Source: Nocardioidaceae bacterium
Lineage (GTDB): Bacteria > Actinomycetota > Actinomycetes > Propionibacteriales > Nocardioidaceae
Direction: 5' to 3'
NCBI GenBank assembly: GCA_013696065.1
Contig: JACCZJ010000279.1
Span: forward strand, 1 to 7,211
Length of the DNA stretch: 7,211 nucleotides
The notes beneath the pieces were generated by a model. It saw only the letters and a list, made by a program, of their open reading frames with translations. It had not been told where the DNA came from and did not search any database. The translations under genes were made by a program, and so were the position numbers. How positions within the stretch are numbered: the stretch's first letter is position 1; each line of letters starts with the position of its first letter. This document shows positions 5,448 through 7,211 of this stretch, in pieces.

Positions 5448-6668
5448 ATGCGCAGCGTTGAAGAGCATCTGAAGAAGATCCTCGAGCTAGTCGAGCCGTT
5501 GCCGCCCTACGAGCAGGCTTTGCTAGACGCCTTGGGCTTGCCGATCTGTGAGGATATCTTTGCGCCTCTCGACTTGCCGGGCTTCGACAACTCCGCCATG
5601 GATGGCTATGCCTGCCATCGGGCGGACGTGGTCGATGCCTCGCGCGAAAACGCCGTGGTGCTGCCCGTGGTCGGCGAGTCGGCTGCCGGGCAAACTAAGG
5701 CGTACGCGTTGCCTCGGGGTCAGGTCGTCAAGATCATGACAGGGGCGCCGATGCCCGCCGGAGCCGACGCGGTCGTGCCGATCGAGTGGACCGACGGCGG
5801 GCGCGCCCGAGTCTCGGTCATGCAGGCGCCTGAGCGCGGGCAACACGTCCGAGCGCAGGGCGAGGACGTGCACAAAGGGGACCGGCTGCTCAACGAGGGC
5901 ACCCTCGTGGGGCCACGTGAAGCCATGATCTTGGCTGCGACGGGATATGCGCGAGTCAGGGCTCGGCCCCGTCCGCGGGTAGTGGTGCTGTCGACGGGCA
6001 GCGAGCTCCGGGAGCCGGGAAGCCCACTGGGCTTCGATTCCATCTATGACGCGAACTCGTTTGCGATCGCCGCGGCAGCCCGTCAAGCCGATGCGATCGC
6101 CTACCGGGTCGGCATCGTGAGCGACGACCCGCACGAGCTGATGGCAACTCTGTCGGACCAGCTGGTCCGGGCCGATCTCGTCGTGACGAGCGGTGGGGTC
6201 AGCAAGGGCGACTACGACGTGGTCAAAGAGGTGCTGAGCCGCTTCGGCACCGTCGAGTTCACCGAAGTCGCGATGCAGCCGGGCAAGCCCCAGGGGTTTG
6301 GCACGATCGGCGACGACGCCACGCCAATCTTTACGTTGCCGGGCAACCCAGTCTCGTCGTACATCTCGTTCGAAGTTTTCGTGCTGCCGGCCATCCGACG
6401 CATGATGGGTCGACTGCCCTACCGACGCCCCATGGTTCAAGCCGTGTGTATGGCGGGCCTCTCGTCTCCGCGCGGGCGCAAGCAGTTCGTGCGGGGCCAC
6501 TTCGAGGTGACTCCGCGCGGGGCGCAGGTCACCCCCGTCGGGGGGCACGGGTCACATCTGATCGGTAGCTTGTCCCAGTCGAACTCGCTCATCGTCGTGC
6601 CCGAGGCATCGTCGGGGGTCGATGAGGGCGCGACCGTCGATGTCCTCGCCCTCGACAGGAACTTCTGA
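5448..6668 (+). CDS. moeA: Molybdopterin molybdotransferase MoeA (gephyrin-like, Glp-type position)
   Basis: MoeA inserts molybdate into adenylylated molybdopterin, the last general step of molybdenum cofactor synthesis. The 406 residues are full length. PGFDNSAMDGYA (44-55), IMTGAPMPAGADAVVP (96-111) and RAQGEDVHKGD (135-145) belong to the N-terminal domains, and the MoCF-binding domain (about 175-322) has STGSEL (182-187), DDPHEL (226-231), TSGGVSKGDYD (247-257), MQPGKPQGFG (276-285) and LPGNPVSSY (297-305). Asp52, Thr98, Glu186, Asp227 and Asp255 correspond to E. coli MoeA Asp59, Thr100, Glu188, Asp228 and Asp259, so catalysis looks intact. GAGAGA (5436-5441) is a plausible ribosome site six bases before the ATG. 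The gene follows the uridylyltransferase by 54 bases and overlaps moaC. In Corynebacterium the protein at this chromosomal position (Glp) also binds FtsZ, so a cell-division role cannot be excluded. Confidence 0.95.
   Translation: MRSVEEHLKKILELVEPLPPYEQALLDALGLPICEDIFAPLDLPGFDNSAMDGYACHRADVVDASRENAVVLPVVGESAAGQTKAYALPRGQVVKIMTGAPMPAGADAVVPIEWTDGGRARVSVMQAPERGQHVRAQGEDVHKGDRLLNEGTLVGPREAMILAATGYARVRARPRPRVVVLSTGSELREPGSPLGFDSIYDANSFAIAAAARQADAIAYRVGIVSDDPHELMATLSDQLVRADLVVTSGGVSKGDYDVVKEVLSRFGTVEFTEVAMQPGKPQGFGTIGDDATPIFTLPGNPVSSYISFEVFVLPAIRRMMGRLPYRRPMVQAVCMAGLSSPRGRKQFVRGHFEVTPRGAQVTPVGGHGSHLIGSLSQSNSLIVVPEASSGVDEGATVDVLALDRNF
6657..6660 (+). promoter_or_regulatory. Ribosome binding site for moaC inside the end of moeA
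   Basis: AGGA lies seven bases before the ATG at 6668, within the last codons of moeA. It fixes the moaC start at the TGATG overlap and indicates coupled translation of the two genes. Confidence 0.65.
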
Positions 6669-7192
6669 TGCCAGCAGAGGACAGCCTTGCTTCACCTGGA
6701 GCCGAGCCTGCGGGGCTGACCCATGTCGACGAGGCGGGTGCTGCGCGCATGGTGGATGTGTCAGCCAAGTCGGTGACAGCGCGCGAGGCGGTGGCCGCGG
6801 GCAGGGTTCGGGTTTCGCCCACCGTCGTGGCCCTGCTGCGCGGTGAGGGGGTGCCCAAGGGGGACGCTCTCGCGGTGGCACGCGTCGCCGGCATTATGGC
6901 CGCCAAACGCACACCGGACCTGATCCCGCTGTGCCACCCGTTAGCGCTCAGCAGTGTGGTCGTCGACCTGGAGGTGCTTGACGACAGTGTCTGCATTACG
7001 GCGACAGTGCGCACCACCGACCGGACTGGTGTCGAGATGGAAGCCCTGACAGCAGTGAGCGTCGCAGCTCTCGCCCTGATCGATATGGTCAAGGCGGTCG
7101 ACAAGGGAGCGACGATCGAGGAGGTGGGCGTGGTGAGGAAGTCTGGCGGTCGCAGCGGCACCTGGACGCGCGACGGCGACGCGCTCCCATGA
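6668..7192 (+). CDS. moaC: Cyclic pyranopterin monophosphate synthase MoaC
   Basis: MoaC converts 3',8-cyclo-7,8-dihydro-GTP, the MoaA product, to cyclic pyranopterin monophosphate, an early step of molybdenum cofactor synthesis; the enzyme is a cytoplasmic hexamer. The 174 residues comprise a family-sized domain preceded by about 15 extra N-terminal residues. Visible motifs are THVDEAGAARMVDVS (18-32), VPKGDALAVARVAGI (62-76), RTPDLIPLCHPLALS (81-95), DRTGVEMEALTAVS (118-131), IDMVKAVDKGA (138-148) and KSGGRSGTW (158-166). Lys64, His90, Glu123, Glu125, Asp139 and Lys142 match the E. coli catalytic set Lys51, His77, Glu112, Glu114, Asp128 and Lys131, so it should be active. Its ATG shares one base with the moeA stop, and its TGA overlaps the next ATG. 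No moaA is in the window. Confidence 0.96.
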   Translation: MPAEDSLASPGAEPAGLTHVDEAGAARMVDVSAKSVTAREAVAAGRVRVSPTVVALLRGEGVPKGDALAVARVAGIMAAKRTPDLIPLCHPLALSSVVVDLEVLDDSVCITATVRTTDRTGVEMEALTAVSVAALALIDMVKAVDKGATIEEVGVVRKSGGRSGTWTRDGDALP

Positions 7193-7211
7193 CCGGCCCA
7201 GATCGCTCCGC
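7189..7211 (+). CDS. Start of a further operon gene, possibly MoaB/MogA family (partial)
   Basis: An ATG at 7189 overlaps the moaC stop by four bases (ATGA) and opens a frame reading MTGPDRS to the window edge. Only seven codons are visible, so the product cannot be identified from sequence. A molybdopterin adenylyltransferase-type gene often follows moaC in actinobacterial clusters of this kind, and that is the only basis for the guess. No clear Shine-Dalgarno is present, so translation would rely on coupling to moaC. Confidence 0.5.

Noticed and set aside
5523..6548. 341-codon minus-strand frame opposite moeA
   Set aside because: It is a shadow frame rich in Arg, His and Asp with no motif. 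The plus frame is an intact MoeA with all catalytic residues.

Overview
The window is high-GC, densely coding DNA with GTG starts, short or overlapping intergenic gaps and an actinobacterial gene order, so the source is very probably an actinobacterium. A Propionibacteriales-like lineage (for example Nocardioidaceae) is my best guess, from protein feel rather than from any search. TTA leucine codons occur in several genes (326-328 on the minus strand, 2504, 5076, 6941), which argues against Streptomyces, where TTA is rare.

Layout. 1-433 (minus): C4 zinc-ribbon protein of the FmdB family, running off the left edge, with a Ser/Gly-rich tail ending in tandem Ser-Asp-Arg-Ser repeats. 434-604: divergent spacer holding a nearly perfect CIRCE element, the operator of the heat-shock repressor HrcA. 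605-3214 (plus): membrane-anchored penicillin-acylase-family Ntn hydrolase. 3215-3372: convergent spacer with competing inverted repeats. 3373-3969 (minus): 5-formyltetrahydrofolate cyclo-ligase. 3970-4001: 32-bp divergent spacer, both flanking genes apparently leaderless. 4002-5393 (plus): UDPGP-family UTP-glucose-1-phosphate uridylyltransferase. 5448-6668, 6668-7192 and 7189 onward (plus): moeA, moaC and the first codons of a further gene, in overlapping operon order.

How it fits together. The order FmdB-protein / 5-FCL / UDP-glucose pyrophosphorylase / MoeA matches the Mycobacterium tuberculosis Rv0991c-Rv0992c-galU-moeA1 locus, in which Rv0991c (Ruc) is a redox-regulated chaperone under HrcA control. 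A CIRCE immediately upstream of the FmdB gene here links the two independently and is the most informative regulatory observation. The plus-strand operon joins UDP-glucose supply (cell envelope and glycan precursors) to molybdenum cofactor assembly. MoaC makes cyclic pyranopterin monophosphate from the MoaA product, and MoeA inserts molybdate into adenylylated molybdopterin. The acylase is an envelope enzyme of unknown substrate sitting between the FmdB and 5-FCL genes. No RNA genes, CRISPR arrays, insertion sequences or attachment sites were seen. This is mainly a conserved housekeeping locus, not a mobile or defence region.
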